NCBI RefSeq assembly: GCF_028610705.1
Contig: NZ_JAQQWT010000001.1
Location: forward strand, 434,001-498,000
Origin: Halalkalibacter alkalisediminis
GTDB lineage: Bacteria > Bacillota > Bacilli > Bacillales > Bacillaceae_D
Direction: 5' to 3'
Length of the DNA: 64,000 nt
Shown here: piece by piece, positions 45,370-53,452 of the stretch
How the letters are laid out: each line of letters begins with the position of its first letter
Numbering within the stretch: the first letter of the stretch is position 1
Made by a program: the position numbers and the translations under genes
Notes under the pieces: generated by a model
Databases searched by the model: none
What the model saw: only the letters and a program-made list of their open reading frames with translations
What the model was told of the DNA's origin: nothing

Positions 45370-46059
45370 ATGAAAATAGCAATGATTAAAAAACATCTAC
45401 AGGGAGTATCTCTCTTTAAGGAGCTTTCAGAAGAAGAAATTCAACCGATCGTCGATATCTCTCAATTACGGACTTATTCGGCAAGATCATTTGTATTTAT
45501 GCAGGGTGAACCACTTGATCGAGTATTTTTTATCCATTCTGGCAAGGTGAAAATTCACAAAACGGATCTGTCAGGTAAAGAACAAATTGTGTCCATCCTC
45601 GAAGCTGGAGATATGTTTCCGCACGCTGGTTTTTTCCGGAAAGGGAACTTCCCAGCACATGCTGAGATCCTTGAGACCTCAGAGTTAATTGTTATTCCAG
45701 TTGGGCAGTTTGAGTCAATCCTTCTTAGATATCCTGAACTCTGTATTAAAATGTTCAAAGTTTTAGGAGAAAAAATCGTGGATCTTCAAAATCGATTAGA
45801 GGAAAAAATTCTTCGTGACACATATGAACAAATTGTGATGTTATTCCTTCGCTTATGTAAATCAAATGGTGAGCAAGTCGACGGAAAATATAGACTTACA
45901 ACCCATTTTACCAATCGAGAACTAGCCAATATGATTGGAACATCGAGAGAAACGATAAACCGTACTATTAATCGGTTACGGAAGAAAGAACTGATTGATA
46001 CGGATGAAGAGGGTTATTTCCTTATCAGTTTAAAAAAATTGCAAGATGAAATTATATAA
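45370..46059 (+). CDS. Crp/Fnr family transcription regulator of the island
   Basis: 229 residues: cyclic-nucleotide-binding-type beta barrel (~15-125), long dimer helix, and winged helix with NRELANMIGTSRETINRTIN (~180-199). The recognition helix carries the CRP-like R-E-x3-R pattern that reads TGTGA, matching the palindromes of the region. Only two Cys are present (YPELC, LRLC); the N- or C-terminal Fe-S cysteine cluster of Fnr proteins is missing. It may sense heme/NO like DNR, or another signal. Named by family only. Confidence 0.9.
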   Translation: MKIAMIKKHLQGVSLFKELSEEEIQPIVDISQLRTYSARSFVFMQGEPLDRVFFIHSGKVKIHKTDLSGKEQIVSILEAGDMFPHAGFFRKGNFPAHAEILETSELIVIPVGQFESILLRYPELCIKMFKVLGEKIVDLQNRLEEKILRDTYEQIVMLFLRLCKSNGEQVDGKYRLTTHFTNRELANMIGTSRETINRTINRLRKKELIDTDEEGYFLISLKKLQDEII

Positions 46060-46085
46060 ATTCACGAGCCTCCTCACTGATACCG

Positions 46086-46128
46086 TGTGATTCGACTCAC
46101 AAACCAATCAAAATCTTTTTGTTACAGT
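46086..46128 (+). promoter_or_regulatory. Crp/Fnr-type site and promoter of the DUF59 gene
   Basis: Perfect TGTGA-TTCGAC-TCACA (46086-46101); TACAGT at 46123-46128 in -41.5 geometry. Confidence 0.85.
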
Positions 46129-46170
46129 GTGACTGAGGATTTAATTAGTAGTTGAGAAGGAGTGAAGTAA

Positions 46171-46482
46171 ATGAGTAAAAAAATAGTTGATCAAGTCTAT
46201 GAAATGTTGAAAGAAGTAAATGATCCAGAGCTTGGAATTGATATTGTGAATTTGGGACTTATTTATGAAGTGGATGTAGATGAAGGCAATAATGCTTCGA
46301 TCAAAATGACGATGACTTCAATGGGCTGCCCGATGGCAGGAGAAATCATTGCTGATTTGAAAACAAGAATTTCTAAAATGGAGGAGATCAATGACATTCA
46401 AGTCGATGTCGTCTGGAGTCCGCCTTGGTCAAAAGACCGGTTGTCCCGCTATGCAAAAATGGCACTTGGTGTTCCAAGTTAA
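46171..46482 (+). CDS. DUF59/MIP18 family Fe-S assembly factor
   Basis: A 103-residue SufT/PaaD-like protein: VYEMLKEVNDPELGIDIVNL, then GLIYEVDV, TMTSMGCPMAGEI with the conserved Cys, and VVWSPPWSKDRLS near the end. The family helps mature Fe-S proteins. It is preceded by a perfect Crp/Fnr palindrome, so its clients are probably the Fe-S enzymes of the island. GAAGGAG serves ATG 46171. Confidence 0.93.
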   Translation: MSKKIVDQVYEMLKEVNDPELGIDIVNLGLIYEVDVDEGNNASIKMTMTSMGCPMAGEIIADLKTRISKMEEINDIQVDVVWSPPWSKDRLSRYAKMALGVPS

Positions 46483-46682
46483 AATAAAAGTTATTTTTAT
46501 GCGCTGTTCTAACTGGGGGCAGGGCCTTTAAAAATAGGATTTAGGCTGAGGAATGGGTGTGTGAAAAACAATTAAGAGCACCTTTCTAATAGGCAGATCT
46601 CACTGAAAAATAAAGATTTCAATTAAGAATACGCTGATAAAGTTTTTACAACTATGGTACAGTTTCAAAAAAATGAATGGTG

Positions 46683-46725
46683 TGTGATATGAATCACCGA
46701 ATTTGCACAACAGGTTTGCTAGGGT
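46683..46725 (+). promoter_or_regulatory. Crp/Fnr-type site before the CuA lipoprotein gene
   Basis: TGTGA-TATGAA-TCACC (46683-46698); TAGGGT at 46720-46725 in -41.5 geometry is a weak -10. The resulting leader would be ~117 nt. The rest of 46483-46848 shows nothing else. Confidence 0.65.
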
Positions 46726-46848
46726 AAAGGCAGTCACCTAAAACTTTATGAAGGGGAGAAGAATAGAACGTTCAATTGGTTTTATGTAAACACTTATACT
46801 AGATCCATATCGTTAAAAGAGACGGATTAAAAAAGGAGAATGCAAAAA

Positions 46849-47223
46849 ATGAAAAAATTATTCATTACTGGAGTATCCATCTTGTTAATCGGTTCTTTAG
46901 TGGCATGCGCAGGCAGTAGTGATGAACCTGCGACAACTAAAAGCGAAGAGGCTTCAACAATTGAAAGTGGTAGCACGATAGTATTGGAGGCATCTAATTG
47001 GAAGTTTGATCAGGAAGAATATAAAGTTTCAGCTGGAGAAGTAACCATCCAATTAAAGAACGTAGAAGGATATCATGGAGTAGAAATTGAAGGTGCAGAT
47101 CTAAAAATCGATGGAGATGGTGAACAAACAGTAACTCTAGCAGCTGGAGAATATATTATTTATTGCTCTATCCCTTGTGGTGGGGATCACGACAAAATGA
47201 CAGCAAAACTGATTGTAGAGTAA
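46849..47223 (+). CDS. CuA-type cupredoxin lipoprotein
   Basis: 124 residues. Signal peptide [20 protein letters not shown] with lipobox LVAC (lipidated Cys20) tethers it outside the membrane. The cupredoxin domain has His in EGYHGVEI and the loop [12 protein letters not shown], i.e. the C-x3-C-x3-H-x2-M ligand set of the dinuclear CuA centre in cytochrome oxidase subunit II, but with no membrane helix. It may be an electron carrier to the CuA-containing complex at 59986-62313. ATG 46849 fits the AAAGGAG site better than ATG 46840. Confidence 0.9.
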   Translation: MKKLFITGVSILLIGSLVACAGSSDEPATTKSEEASTIESGSTIVLEASNWKFDQEEYKVSAGEVTIQLKNVEGYHGVEIEGADLKIDGDGEQTVTLAAGEYIIYCSIPCGGDHDKMTAKLIVE

Positions 47224-47387
47224 AAAAAGTACATATAGACTTCTACGCAAGAACCTTCTTTCGCAAAAGTCCTTTCTTATTACGAAATAATTTTTATAAG
47301 GGAAGAATATTACTTGCTAGGAAAGAGAAAGGAAACAGTTCTTTTACGATTTCAGTGATTTTTTTTAAGCAGGAGGGGAGAGAAAAA

Positions 47388-48155
47388 ATGAAAGATGAGT
47401 TAACTATTGGTGGTATTAAGTTGAAAAGTCGACTTTGTATTGGTACAGGAAAATTTCATAATGATAGTCTGATTCCTGACGTCATAAAAAGTTCTATGGC
47501 GCAGGTCATTACGGTAGCCATGCGTCGTGTCGATCTATGTTCAAAAGAGGAAAACATTATGAATTTCATTCCAAAAGATATGATTCTACTTCCAAACACT
47601 TCAGGAGCTAGGACTGCTGAAGAAGCTGTGCGTATCGCAAAGCTAGCTAGGGCGGCAGGGCTTGGGAACTGGGTGAAAATTGAAGTGATTACGGACCAAA
47701 AGTATTTACTCCCTGATAACTACGAAACGTTAAAAGCAACGGAACGTTTAGCAAAAGAAGGATTTATGGTCTTACCTTATATGAATCCTGATTTAATGGT
47801 AGCTAAACAATTAGAAGAAGTTGGGGCAGCTGCAGTTATGCCATTAGGCTCACCAATTGGTTCCAATCGTGGATTTAGAACTCAAGAGTTGGTCCGTATT
47901 ATGATTGCAGAGAGTAAGGTTCCAATTATTGTTGATGCAGGAATTGGAAGGCCGTCTGAAGCTTGTGAGGCGATGGAGTTAGGAGCAGATGCAGTGCTAG
48001 TCAATACAGCTATTGCGACTTCAAGCAATCCTATTAGTATGGCAGCGGCATTTGCAAACAGCGTCAAAGCAGGCAGAACAGCTTATTTGAGCGGGTTGGG
48101 TACTAGTACACTAGAGGCAAGGGCGTCCTCTCCATTAACAGGCTTTTTGTCATAA
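47388..48155 (+). CDS. thiG: Thiazole synthase ThiG
   Basis: 255-residue TIM barrel that builds the thiazole phosphate of thiamine from dehydroglycine, DXP and ThiS-thiocarboxylate. Signature parts: [19 protein letters not shown], catalytic Lys in [21 protein letters not shown] and [17 protein letters not shown] 47388 has GGAGGGGAG; the frame upstream to 47163 overlaps the lipoprotein gene without a site. Followed by thiH. No thiS or thiF is seen nearby. Confidence 0.95.
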   Translation: MKDELTIGGIKLKSRLCIGTGKFHNDSLIPDVIKSSMAQVITVAMRRVDLCSKEENIMNFIPKDMILLPNTSGARTAEEAVRIAKLARAAGLGNWVKIEVITDQKYLLPDNYETLKATERLAKEGFMVLPYMNPDLMVAKQLEEVGAAAVMPLGSPIGSNRGFRTQELVRIMIAESKVPIIVDAGIGRPSEACEAMELGADAVLVNTAIATSSNPISMAAAFANSVKAGRTAYLSGLGTSTLEARASSPLTGFLS

Positions 48156-48203
48156 AATAACGAACCGAAAATGGAATGTGATTTTAGGGAGGGGACATAG
48201 ATC

Positions 48204-49307
48204 GTGAGTTTTTATCATGTATATAAGCAATTAAAATTGCTTGATTTTGAAGGCTTTCTCAATTCGGTAACAAGTAATGATATAAAAAGGATATTACATA
48301 AAGATTTGATAAATGATGAAGATTTTTTAATGTTATTATCCCCTGCTGCAGAGGAATGTTTAGAGGCATTGGCGCAAAAAGCCCATCGTGTAACGGTTCA
48401 ACATTTTGGAAAAACGATCCAGTTATTTAATCCTATTTATATCTCTGATCATTGTGTTAACCACTGTACCTATTGTAGCTTTAGTGTTACTAATCAATTT
48501 AAACGACAAAAACTTACGATGGAAGAAGTCGACAGGGAAGCGAAAAACTTAGCGAGTAACGGAATTAAACATATTTTAATATTGACTGGAGAATCGAAAC
48601 TACATTCTTCTGTTTCGTATATTAAGGAAACAGTGGAAGTTCTAAAAAAATATTTCTCTTCTATCTCGATTGAAATTAATCCACTAGACACAGAAGAGTA
48701 CAAACAATTAAGGGAAGCTGGTGTTGATGGAGTTACCGTGTATCAAGAAGTATACAATGAAGATGTTTATCGGGATTTTCATGTAAAAGGCCCAAAACGC
48801 AATTACCGTTATCGTCTTGATACACCTGAAAGAGGGTGTGAAGCAGGACTTCGTAGTGTCAATATCGGTACATTACTTGGCTTAGATAACTGGAGGAAAG
48901 AGGTGTTTTTCACTGGGATGCACGCCAATTATCTACAAAATAAATACATAGATACAGAAATTGGTCTATCACTTCCAAGAATCCGACCTCATTTAGGTAA
49001 TTTCAATCCGCGATCAGAGGTGAATGATAAAGCATTTGTTCAAAGCCTCGTTGCATTAAGATTGCTTTTACCTAGATCGGGCATTACATTATCTACTCGT
49101 GAAAGTGCGGTCTTTAGAGATCACCTTATACCTCTTGGAATCACGAGGATGTCAGCAGGAGCATCAACGGAGGTTGGTGGCTATTCCCTTGAAAGCCAAG
49201 GAACAAATCAATTTCAAATTTCCGATGAACGTGGAGTAAGAGACATTTGCGATGCCCTTTATAAAAAAGGCTACCAACCCATTTTTAAAGATTGGATTCA
49301 TTCATAG
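48204..49307 (+). CDS. thiH: 2-iminoacetate synthase ThiH (radical SAM)
   Basis: 367-residue radical SAM tyrosine lyase that makes dehydroglycine (2-iminoacetate) for ThiG. The [4Fe-4S] motif is CVNHCTYC (~84-91), followed by YCSFSVTNQFKRQKLTMEE, then HILILTGESK and PRIRPHLGNF. It is oxygen-sensitive, whereas Bacillus subtilis uses the oxygen-dependent glycine oxidase ThiO. Its presence in an anaerobic island suggests thiamine synthesis without O2. GTG 48204 follows GGAGGGG. Confidence 0.93.
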   Translation: MSFYHVYKQLKLLDFEGFLNSVTSNDIKRILHKDLINDEDFLMLLSPAAEECLEALAQKAHRVTVQHFGKTIQLFNPIYISDHCVNHCTYCSFSVTNQFKRQKLTMEEVDREAKNLASNGIKHILILTGESKLHSSVSYIKETVEVLKKYFSSISIEINPLDTEEYKQLREAGVDGVTVYQEVYNEDVYRDFHVKGPKRNYRYRLDTPERGCEAGLRSVNIGTLLGLDNWRKEVFFTGMHANYLQNKYIDTEIGLSLPRIRPHLGNFNPRSEVNDKAFVQSLVALRLLLPRSGITLSTRESAVFRDHLIPLGITRMSAGASTEVGGYSLESQGTNQFQISDERGVRDICDALYKKGYQPIFKDWIHS

Positions 49308-49682
49308 ATCTGAGTTATTCTGACCTCATATCTAACTGAAAGGTTATACGTTTGTAGGTTCTACTACAATAATACCAAATGGCTAGGGCTTTTAATAAAA
49401 ATATCACGGGTGCTGGTAGAAGCAAAGAAAAGACGTGCATCATCATAGATGAGTTGGGAGATTAGGGTTCAAAACATCTATGACCTCATAATTAAAGGAT
49501 GGAGTATCTGAGGTTTATCTACGTTTGTTAGACAATCAAGCCTGGTTAGGAAGGAAACAAAAGGAAGTAAAACATGTATTTTATATATATTTTTTATTGT
49601 CAGGTTTCCTTACCAGAAGACTTACAGTTCTTATTATTGGTGTTATGATTGTTTTAACAAAAGAGACGATACTAAGGAGGTA
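49308..49682. other. Intergenic region, nothing recognised
   Basis: No convincing gene or terminator after thiH. The next start signal is the small ORF at 49683. Confidence 0.5.
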
Positions 49683-49763
49683 ATGATGATGAAAAATCAG
49701 AAGCTAAAAAACCCAGGTATTTTTACTTTAATGGCCCTTACACTTACGGTGCTTTTTCAATAA
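49683..49763 (+). CDS. Possible small peptide gene (24-26 aa)
   Basis: MMMKNQKLKNPGIFTLMALT followed by LTVLFQ and a TAA: a basic head plus one hydrophobic segment, like a short membrane peptide or a truncated membrane protein. It has an excellent AAGGAGG site and a hairpin (GCGCACA / TGTGCGT, 49784-49809) downstream. Not recognised. Confidence 0.5.
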   Translation: MMMKNQKLKNPGIFTLMALTLTVLFQ

Positions 49764-49889
49764 ATTATAGATAAATAGATCAAGGCGCACAGTGACTGAC
49801 ATTGTGCGTCTTCATTTATGCTTAGAGAGAAAATTCATTCAATTAGATTTCTAAGGACAAATTTAAGTATGATTCAACTCTATTTCCGA

Positions 49890-49930
49890 AACACAAGAAC
49901 CAATAACCATAGGTTATTGGTTCTTGTGTT
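49890..49930. repeat. Perfect 19-bp inverted repeat
   Basis: AACACAAGAACCAATAACC / GGTTATTGGTTCTTGTGTT with a 3-base ATA loop. It is not followed by a T-run on either strand, so it is not a standard terminator. Between the small ORF and the HPP gene. Confidence 0.9.
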
Positions 49931-50066
49931 ACAGGCCCTAGTCGTGAGGGGGAAGATTAACTCCATAGTGTATTTACCTTTCTATAAATTGCCTTTATAA
50001 TGAATTTTATGTGAATAAATCTAACAAGTCTCTTGACTTTTGGGTCGTGGAAGGAGAGGTTTGCTT

Positions 50067-50630
50067 TTGTCTTTGGAAAGAGGGGAACTAAAGAAACCTG
50101 CTGATATGGAAAAGAGTTGGAGTTTAACGCATTATATAAGAAAAATGAAGAGTGTTAGTGTAAACGATCATAGTGTAGGCATAACAGATTCTCTAGTATC
50201 TGCAGGTGGTGGACTAATTGCAATGACAATGATAAGCTTTCTCGCAGTTAGTCTTGGCTACCCAATGGCTTTAGGCCCTATAGGTGCTAGTTGTTTACTC
50301 GTATTTGCGGCACATGAAGGACCTTTTTCCCAACCACGCCATATTATTGGTGGACACTTTCTATCAACTGTTGCAGCATTGTCGATTTGGGATTTGTTTG
50401 GGAGGTCTCATATTACGATTGGAATTACTTTAGCTATTGTCGTATTACTAATGATCATTACGAAAATGATGCATCCGCCTGCTGCTGCCAGTGCAATTGT
50501 TGCGATCAATTCCCAAGCTGGTTGGGGATTGCTTTTAACGATTGTACTTAGTGCTTTTATCGTCGTAGGCATCTCGGTTTTATATAATAATTTATTTGAG
50601 AGCAGAAATTACCCCAAAAGGTGGGTGTAA
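50067..50630 (+). CDS. HPP family membrane protein
   Basis: A ~187-residue integral membrane protein with about five hydrophobic segments and the HPPAAASA motif (residues ~134-141) that names the family; GPIGASCLLVFAA is also typical. HPP proteins of cyanobacteria and chloroplasts carry nitrite, and this one lies next to a NarK-type gene, so nitrite transport is plausible. TTG 50067 is the start best spaced from AAGGAGAGG. Confidence 0.85.
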   Translation: MSLERGELKKPADMEKSWSLTHYIRKMKSVSVNDHSVGITDSLVSAGGGLIAMTMISFLAVSLGYPMALGPIGASCLLVFAAHEGPFSQPRHIIGGHFLSTVAALSIWDLFGRSHITIGITLAIVVLLMIITKMMHPPAAASAIVAINSQAGWGLLLTIVLSAFIVVGISVLYNNLFESRNYPKRWV

Positions 50631-50667
50631 CTAGATCAAGTTTCTATTTACCTTTTTTTATAACGTA

Positions 50668-50703
50668 AGTGCTATGGAATAAAAAAATTCTATAGCACTT
50701 ATT
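50668..50703. terminator. Bidirectional terminator
   Basis: Stem AAGTGCTAT(G/A)GAAT / ATTCTATAGCACTT between convergent genes, with T-rich flanks. Confidence 0.85.
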
Positions 50704-50711
50704 TTTTGTTA

Positions 50712-52031
50712 TTATTTCACTCTTTTTCTTTTAATGGGTGCGTCACTAACCTTGATTCCTGAACGGCTCCTTTGATAATAGTACCAATTCAGTAAGATGG
50801 AAATAGCATAGAAACCAATAAAGAAGTACAACGCGGTTACTGGTGTACCTGTATTAGATACAGACCAACCAAATAAATGGGGGATAAAGAACGATCCGTA
50901 TGCAGCAAAGGCCGCGGTAAATCCGAGTACAGGTGCCGCTTCTTTAGCAGGGAAGATGACGGGAATCATTTGGAATGTAGAACCGGAGCCGATTCCTGCA
51001 GCGATAAATAATAGTAAAAAGGATACAAGAAACCCGACGAAGTTTTGTTGATCAATAAAATAAATAACGGACAACGCGCCTAGGGACATAATAACTAATA
51101 CATAGGCTGTTACTCGAGCTCCACCAACTTTATCAGATATCCATCCACCAACTGGTCGTGCAGCAGCTGCCAAGAAGGCACCAAGAAAGGCTAAAGCCAC
51201 ATATTCCGGAAATTGCGAACGCAATAACAAAGGAAAAGCAGCACCATACCCAATGAAAGAGCCAAATGTCGCAATATAAAGAATGGTCATAATCCAGGTG
51301 TGTTTTCTTTTTACGATAATAAATTGGTCTTTCACAGATTGTTTGGCTGTTGGGAGATTATCCATCCCAAAATAAGCAATGATTGTCATGACTATAATAG
51401 GGATAACCCAGATAAATGCAGCATTTTGAAGCCAAATTTCCTGTCCGTTAGGCAAGAGTTGACCTTCCCCTCCAATAGCAGCAAACGTACCAATGACAAT
51501 AATAAGCGGAGTAACAAATTGGACAACAGATACCCCCATGTTTCCTAAACCACCGTTAATCCCGAGGGCTGTTCCTTTTTCTTTTTTCGGGAAAAAGAAA
51601 CTAATGTTAGCAGATGCAGATGAAAAGTTACCCCCACCAAGTCCACAAAGTGCTGCTAAGGTAAGCATCACCCAGTAGGGTGTTTCTGGATTTTGAACAG
51701 CAAATCCAATTCCAAGTGTAGGAATAATTAATATTCCTGTTGAAAAGACAATCCAGTTTCTTCCACCGAATTTGCCCAGTGCAAATGTATATACAAAACG
51801 TAAAGATGCTCCAACCAAACCTGGAATGGCCGCTAATGTGAATAATTGTTCTTCTGTAAATTGGAAACCGATGTCATTTAATCGGACGGCAACGACTGAC
51901 CAAATTTGCCAGACAATAAAAGCAAGCATTAACGTCGGAACGGATATCCATAGGTTTCGCCTAGCATGACGTTTCCCTTCCCTTTCCCAAAATTCATTAT
52001 TCTCTGGCTTCCACTCTGTAATTCGCGCCAT
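50712..52031 (-). CDS. narK: NarK-type nitrate/nitrite transporter
   Basis: Major facilitator protein of 439 residues, 12 membrane helices. Nitrate signature regions CGLGGGNFSSASANISFFFP (~130-149) and a matching second half AAGIGSGSTFQMIPVIFP (~333) correspond to the two NarK fingerprints; Arg in the substrate path is seen in VGASLRFVYTFALG. Imports nitrate and/or exchanges it for nitrite. A perfect Crp/Fnr palindrome precedes it. The start at 52031 follows AGGAGGTACCT on the minus strand. Confidence 0.93.
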   Translation of the reverse strand: MARITEWKPENNEFWEREGKRHARRNLWISVPTLMLAFIVWQIWSVVAVRLNDIGFQFTEEQLFTLAAIPGLVGASLRFVYTFALGKFGGRNWIVFSTGILIIPTLGIGFAVQNPETPYWVMLTLAALCGLGGGNFSSASANISFFFPKKEKGTALGINGGLGNMGVSVVQFVTPLIIVIGTFAAIGGEGQLLPNGQEIWLQNAAFIWVIPIIVMTIIAYFGMDNLPTAKQSVKDQFIIVKRKHTWIMTILYIATFGSFIGYGAAFPLLLRSQFPEYVALAFLGAFLAAAARPVGGWISDKVGGARVTAYVLVIMSLGALSVIYFIDQQNFVGFLVSFLLLFIAAGIGSGSTFQMIPVIFPAKEAAPVLGFTAAFAAYGSFFIPHLFGWSVSNTGTPVTALYFFIGFYAISILLNWYYYQRSRSGIKVSDAPIKRKRVK

Positions 52032-52076
52032 AGGTACCTCCTAATAATTTGTTTTTGTATGAATACTGATAAAAAA

Positions 52077-52119
52077 AGCATACAAATAAACGAAATACTT
52101 GAATGTGATCAATGTCACA
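52077..52119 (-). promoter_or_regulatory. Crp/Fnr-type site and promoter of narK
   Basis: Perfect TGTGA-TCAATG-TCACA type palindrome (52104-52119); minus-strand -10 TATGCT at 52082-52077 in -41.5 geometry. Confidence 0.88.
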
Positions 52120-52268
52120 TAATCTTTCAATTGAGTAACGAAATGATTGCCATAGTGGGTGAAAATGGTAAAAGAGCACTTTGTGGAGATATTGTGAAGA
52201 AAAACAAGAAAGCTATGTGAAAGAAAAAAACACTTTAATTCAGAGGGCGCTGAAAACAACAAAAAACA

Positions 52269-52415
52269 CTGCAAGGGGCTTTGACTAAGTAGGAATCGTC
52301 ATCTAGATCTATAAGGGCAACTTCCTTCCTTAAATTCGCTAAAGAAAGCGCTAATTGCAACCGTTGATTTCCCGACGCCGCCTTTACCACTAGTAACGGG
52401 AATAACATTTTCCAT
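52269..52415 (-). pseudogene. 5' remnant of an Mrp/ApbC-type P-loop ATPase
   Basis: From ATG 52415 (AAAGGAGTGAG site) the frame reads MENVIPVTSGKGGVGKSTVA, the deviant Walker A (GKGGVGKS) of Mrp/MinD-type Fe-S carriers. After AI the frame shifts; LSLANLRKEVALIDLD continues the homology in another frame, then stops. About 45 of ~350 residues remain. Confidence 0.8.
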
Positions 52416-52470
52416 TTAAAATTTGTCTCACTCCTTTAGGATTAGATTATCGAATGTCTAACATAAAGGC

Positions 52471-52513
52471 TGTGATACGGATCACCTTGTTGATTCTTAT
52501 TTGTATTTACATG
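52471..52513 (+). promoter_or_regulatory. Crp/Fnr-type site before mobA
   Basis: TGTGA-TACGGA-TCACC (52471-52486); TACATG at 52508-52513 is a weak -10 in -41.5 geometry. Leader of ~135 nt. Confidence 0.68.
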
Positions 52514-52654
52514 CCTGCCAAATTCAAGTTGGCCATTTTCGCCATGACAAATTTTTTAATTCGTTTTAGATTATTGATAAGTGATAACTGTGACAGACTT
52601 AACAGTTTTACACCCTTTTTCGTTTTATATTGTAAGGACAAGGAGGGAAAAGTA

Positions 52655-53266
52655 ATGCAGTTAACTGGCGTAATATTAGATAGTGAAAGTTACAAAATAG
52701 ATCATGATCAATTAATTAGTTTATTAAAGTTAGGGGATAAAACGTTAATTGAGAGACAAGTCATGGAAATGAAGAAAATTTGTGATGAAGTAATTTTAGT
52801 GACGAAAAATCCATATGTGTATTTGCCGCTCTTTGGAAACAGCATTCGGATCATCACTGACTACTTTAAAGGGGCGGGTACATTAAGTGGCATGCATGCG
52901 GCGTTATCGTTATCAAAGAATGATTCTTTATGGCTCGTAACGTCAGATATGCCACTATTAAATTCAGATATAGTCACAGAAATGTTAGACCTTAAAAAGA
53001 AAACAGGGGTTCAAGTTATTGCACCAGAATGGAACGGAAACCTTCAGTTATATCATGGGGTATATGACCGTTCGTGTTTGAGTGTTACGGAAGAATTATT
53101 GGAGATAGAAGAAATTGGATTAATGAAAATACTTGAAAAGGTTTCATTTAAAGTTAAGAGTTTAGTTGAGAATACAAATGAACAGAATCTTTTATTCACT
53201 TTCCACATACGAACACAAGAAGATTACCAACAAGTATTACAGGTAGAAAAAGATCATGCTTATTAA
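52655..53266 (+). CDS. mobA: MobA-like molybdenum cofactor guanylyltransferase, degenerate N-terminus
   Basis: 203-residue nucleotidyltransferase-fold protein. MobA turns Mo-molybdopterin into the bis-MGD form needed by the Mo enzyme encoded next. GAGTLSGMHAALS (~70-82) and TSDMPLLNSDIV (~98-109, the D-x-P metal motif) are kept. However, the GTP-binding LAGGxSxRMGxxK motif is replaced by LDSESYKIDHDQLI, losing the GG, Arg and Lys. ATG 52655 has AAGGAGGG; the frame upstream to 52454 would run through the regulatory site. Confidence 0.85.
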   Translation: MQLTGVILDSESYKIDHDQLISLLKLGDKTLIERQVMEMKKICDEVILVTKNPYVYLPLFGNSIRIITDYFKGAGTLSGMHAALSLSKNDSLWLVTSDMPLLNSDIVTEMLDLKKKTGVQVIAPEWNGNLQLYHGVYDRSCLSVTEELLEIEEIGLMKILEKVSFKVKSLVENTNEQNLLFTFHIRTQEDYQQVLQVEKDHAY

Positions 53267-53369
53267 CTTTATTTGACAGGAAAACGAGAGACCTCGAAAC
53301 GAAAAGGAATCTCGTTTTTTTATGTTCAAATGATGAAGTTCATTAAAAATTCACATTGAATTTGTCTGA

Positions 53370-53412
53370 TGTGATGAACCTCACAGTTTAACTTAGGAAG
53401 AAAATTTACAAT
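53370..53412 (+). promoter_or_regulatory. Crp/Fnr-type site and promoter of the Mo-enzyme operon
   Basis: Perfect TGTGA-TGAACC-TCACA (53370-53385); TACAAT at 53407-53412 in -41.5 geometry. Confidence 0.88.
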
Positions 53413-53452
53413 AAACGTATCAAACTAAGAGTCACAAATAAGGAGTGGCAAA

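Noticed and set aside
49981-50040. TGTGAATAAATCTAAC as a twelfth Crp/Fnr site before the HPP gene
   Set aside because: Only one half-site matches; the second half lacks TCAC.
52062-52220. Plus-strand frame with a CxxC upstream of narK
   Set aside because: It runs through the narK Crp/Fnr site and promoter and has no ribosome binding site.
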